From assembly GCA_030831725.1 (NCBI GenBank), contig JAURKN010000190.1:1-8724 (forward strand): a stretch of 8,724 nt of DNA, given 5' to 3'. Position numbers and translations under genes: made by a program. This stretch comes from Ferruginibacter sp. (GTDB lineage: Bacteria; Bacteroidota; Bacteroidia; Chitinophagales; Chitinophagaceae). Positions 6,829 to 8,724 of the stretch are shown here, in pieces. The stretch's first letter is position 1; the number at the start of each line of letters is the position of its first letter. The notes under the pieces are model-generated. The model was given only the letters and a program-made list of their open reading frames with translations, ran no database searches and was not told the DNA's origin.

Positions 6829-6836
6829 TACATTTG
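6829..6836 (+). promoter_or_regulatory. -7 element TACATTTG upstream of gcvT
   Basis: TACATTTG matches TAnnTTTG exactly and lies 17 bases before the gcvT ATG. No TTG is found at the usual 17-23 base distance upstream, so the -33 region is degenerate. The position after a terminator supports a separate promoter for gcvT-comB. Confidence 0.5.
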
Positions 6837-6853
6837 CACCTTAATTATAGTAT

Positions 6854-7939
6854 ATGAAAAATACGCCTTTCACGGAAAAACATATTGCTCTTGGTGCGAA
6901 GATGGCTGAGTTTGCCGGATTCAACATGCCTATTTCCTATACAGGCATTAACGATGAGCATCATGCCGTAAGGACAAATGTGGGTGTATTTGATGTTAGC
7001 CATATGGGAGAGTTTGTGATCAAGGGTCCACACGCCTTAGACCTTATCCAGAGCGTTACAAGCAACGATGCTTCGAAGCTCACCAATGGAAAGGCGCAAT
7101 ACAGCTGTATGCCCAATAACGAAGGTGGAATTGTAGACGATTTGCTGGTGTATTGCCTCGAAGAAAACGCTTCATATATGCTTGTTGTAAATGCAGGCAA
7201 CATTCAAAAAGATTGGAACTGGATTTCTTCCCACAACCACAATGGTGCTGAAATGCACAACATTTCCGACAAAACCGGATTGCTTGCCGTTCAGGGTCCT
7301 GCCGCCACAAAAACTCTTCAGTCTTTAACCTCGATGGACCTTTTGAATCTTTCATATTACACCTTTGTAAAAGGTACGTTTGCTGGTGTAGAAAACGTGT
7401 TGATCAGCGCGACCGGTTATACGGGTGCGGGTGGTGTTGAAATCTATTTTGAAGACAAAAACAACGATGCTGATACCATTTGGAATGCCATTTTCGAAGC
7501 GGGAAAAACATCCGGCATAAAACCTATCGGATTGGGAGCCAGAGACACGCTGCGTCTCGAAATGGGATTCTGTCTCTATGGAAACGACATCAACGACCAT
7601 ACATCACCTTTGGAAGCTGGTTTGGGATGGATCACCAAATTCACCAAGCCTTTCACCAACAGTGAGGCTCTTCTTCAGCAAAAGACCAATGGACACAGCC
7701 GTAAGCTTGTCGGATTTGAAATGATTGACAAAGGAATCGCCCGTCACGATTATGAAATTGTTGATGAAGAAGGAACAGTTATCGGCGTGGTAACATCCGG
7801 AACCCAATCTCCAACGTTGGGAAAAGCGATAGGGATGGGTTATGTCAAAACAACCCACGCCGCTCAGGGGCAACACATATTTATCATGATTCGCAATCAA
7901 AAAATGAAAGCGATGGTGGTAAAAATTCCATTTGTTTAA
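6854..7939 (+). CDS. gcvT: Aminomethyltransferase, glycine cleavage system T protein
   Basis: This 361-residue protein has the normal GcvT length. It transfers the aminomethyl group held on lipoyl-GcvH to tetrahydrofolate, making 5,10-methylenetetrahydrofolate and ammonia in the cytoplasm. Family motifs appear in order: PFTEKHIALGAKMAEFAGFNMPISY at the start (the usual 'TPL...H...GAKMV.F.GW.MP..Y'), GVFDVSHMGEF (44-54), GGIVDDLLVY (91-100) with the acidic residue needed for catalysis at 95/96, VVNAGN (111-116) with folate-contacting Asn113, QGP (147-149), GYTGAGGVEIY (188-198), GLGARDTLRLEMG (226-238) and TSGTQSPTLGKAIGMGYV (314-331). The Ala in GYTGA replaces the Glu of many GcvT proteins (GYTGE), probably a lineage variant. 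GcvH and GcvP genes are not in the window. The ATG at 6854 is the only sensible start. comB follows after 18 bases. Confidence 0.97.
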   Translation: MKNTPFTEKHIALGAKMAEFAGFNMPISYTGINDEHHAVRTNVGVFDVSHMGEFVIKGPHALDLIQSVTSNDASKLTNGKAQYSCMPNNEGGIVDDLLVYCLEENASYMLVVNAGNIQKDWNWISSHNHNGAEMHNISDKTGLLAVQGPAATKTLQSLTSMDLLNLSYYTFVKGTFAGVENVLISATGYTGAGGVEIYFEDKNNDADTIWNAIFEAGKTSGIKPIGLGARDTLRLEMGFCLYGNDINDHTSPLEAGLGWITKFTKPFTNSEALLQQKTNGHSRKLVGFEMIDKGIARHDYEIVDEEGTVIGVVTSGTQSPTLGKAIGMGYVKTTHAAQGQHIFIMIRNQKMKAMVVKIPFV

Positions 7940-7957
7940 TTTTTCCTGCGACCGAAA

Positions 7958-8704
7958 ATGTCTGAATTAAAAAAAGAACAACCTCAACTTTTTACGACCC
8001 TTTCTCCTGCGCTATTAAACCTGTACGACATTAAAAACGCTGTCGTAGTGGTCATAGATGTGCTTAGAGCCACATCCACCATTGCTGCAGCTTTGCATAA
8101 CGGGGCCCGAGAAGTGATTCCTGTTGATTCGGTTCAGGAGTGTATCAATATCGGGAAACAACTACAAGCCATAACCGCAGGAGAGCGAGACGGAAAGGTG
8201 GCGGAAGGTTTACAATACGGAAACTCTCCTTTTGAATATCCAGAAACCTTCATCAAAGGAAAAACCCTTGTGCTTACTACCACCAATGGCACCAAACTCT
8301 TGCACATGGCGTTGAGTCAGGGCGCGAAATCCATCATCACCGGATCTTTTGCCAATCTTGATGCGGTTTGTGATTATCTGATCCAACAACAGCAGCCTGT
8401 TATGCTGGCTTGCGCCGGATGGAAAGACCGGGTAAATATTGAGGACACCCTTTTCGCAGGAGCGGTCATTGAAAAAATAAAAGGACATTTCAACATAGCC
8501 TGCGACTCCTCACTGGTTGCTAACATGCTGTACAACGAAGCAAGAGCCGACCTGTATGCCTTCATGAAAAACAACAAGGCATCTCATTATCTCAGACTGA
8601 GCTCTTTCGGACTGGAAAAAGACATCATGCACTGCATGACCCCAAATACGGCTAATGTCCTTCCTGTATATGAACAAGGAAAACTGATCGTTAAAAAAAG
8701 TTGA
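7958..8704 (+). CDS. comB: ComB-family 2-phosphosulfolactate phosphatase
   Basis: This 248-residue protein matches the ComB family (PF04029), Mg-dependent phosphatases that turn 2-phosphosulfolactate into sulfolactate. Motifs seen are VVVIDVLRATST (30-41), AGERDGK (74-80), YGNSPFEY (87-94), TTTNGT (107-112), ACAGWKDR (151-158) with EDTLFAGA (162-169), and KDIMHCM (221-227). In methanogens the reaction serves coenzyme M synthesis. In a Bacteroidota cell the product is more likely used elsewhere, for example in sulfolactate or sulfonate metabolism, and no other gene of that pathway is in the window. The gene lies 18 bases after gcvT with no promoter or terminator between them, so they are probably co-transcribed. 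No Shine-Dalgarno sequence is visible before the ATG. The family call is secure, while the natural substrate is inferred. Confidence 0.93.
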   Translation: MSELKKEQPQLFTTLSPALLNLYDIKNAVVVVIDVLRATSTIAAALHNGAREVIPVDSVQECINIGKQLQAITAGERDGKVAEGLQYGNSPFEYPETFIKGKTLVLTTTNGTKLLHMALSQGAKSIITGSFANLDAVCDYLIQQQQPVMLACAGWKDRVNIEDTLFAGAVIEKIKGHFNIACDSSLVANMLYNEARADLYAFMKNNKASHYLRLSSFGLEKDIMHCMTPNTANVLPVYEQGKLIVKKS

Positions 8705-8724
8705 TGTTGCGTTAAACTTCTCCA

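Noticed and set aside
6961..7355. Long open frames on the minus strand inside gcvT, and similar ones inside feoB, the PspC gene and comB
   Set aside because: They lie entirely within well-supported genes, show no recognisable domains, and have the composition expected of antisense shadows.

Overview
The window looks like ordinary chromosome from a member of the Bacteroidota. Three things point that way. The clearest promoters carry the TAnnTTTG -7 element of this phylum. Starts generally lack a well-placed Shine-Dalgarno sequence. The gene content is also typical: a PadR-PspC pair, Bacteroidota-like FeoB and GcvT variants, and lipoproteins ending their signal in FSC or VSC. A narrower placement such as Chitinophagales is only a guess. 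No mobile element, CRISPR array, rRNA or tRNA was seen.

Layout from left to right: (1) the first 119 codons of a secreted M28-family metallopeptidase run off the left edge on the minus strand. (2) A 169-bp divergent gap leads to feoB on the plus strand, a complete ferrous-iron transporter that starts at TTG and has no feoA beside it. (3) feoB converges, with a 10-bp gap, on a minus-strand pair: a small cysteine-motif lipoprotein followed by a larger TPR-like lipoprotein, overlapping by ATGA. (4) A 268-bp AT-rich gap holds the control region of a divergent plus-strand pair: a PadR-family repressor overlapping by ATGA with a 630-residue double-PspC membrane protein. The gap carries two tandem -7 elements and a near-perfect inverted repeat over the probable -33 element. 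(5) After a hairpin terminator come gcvT (glycine cleavage T protein) and comB (2-phosphosulfolactate phosphatase family), 18 bp apart and probably co-transcribed.

Functionally this is mostly a set of unrelated housekeeping and envelope genes: peptide degradation, iron uptake, envelope lipoproteins, an envelope-stress-like PadR/PspC module, and one-carbon metabolism. The parts least explained by known families are the two lipoproteins, the periplasmic domain of the PspC protein and the substrate of the ComB-family enzyme. I did not find convincing evidence of an entirely new system. The PadR operator candidate and the Thr-for-Asn change in the FeoB G4 motif are the best leads.
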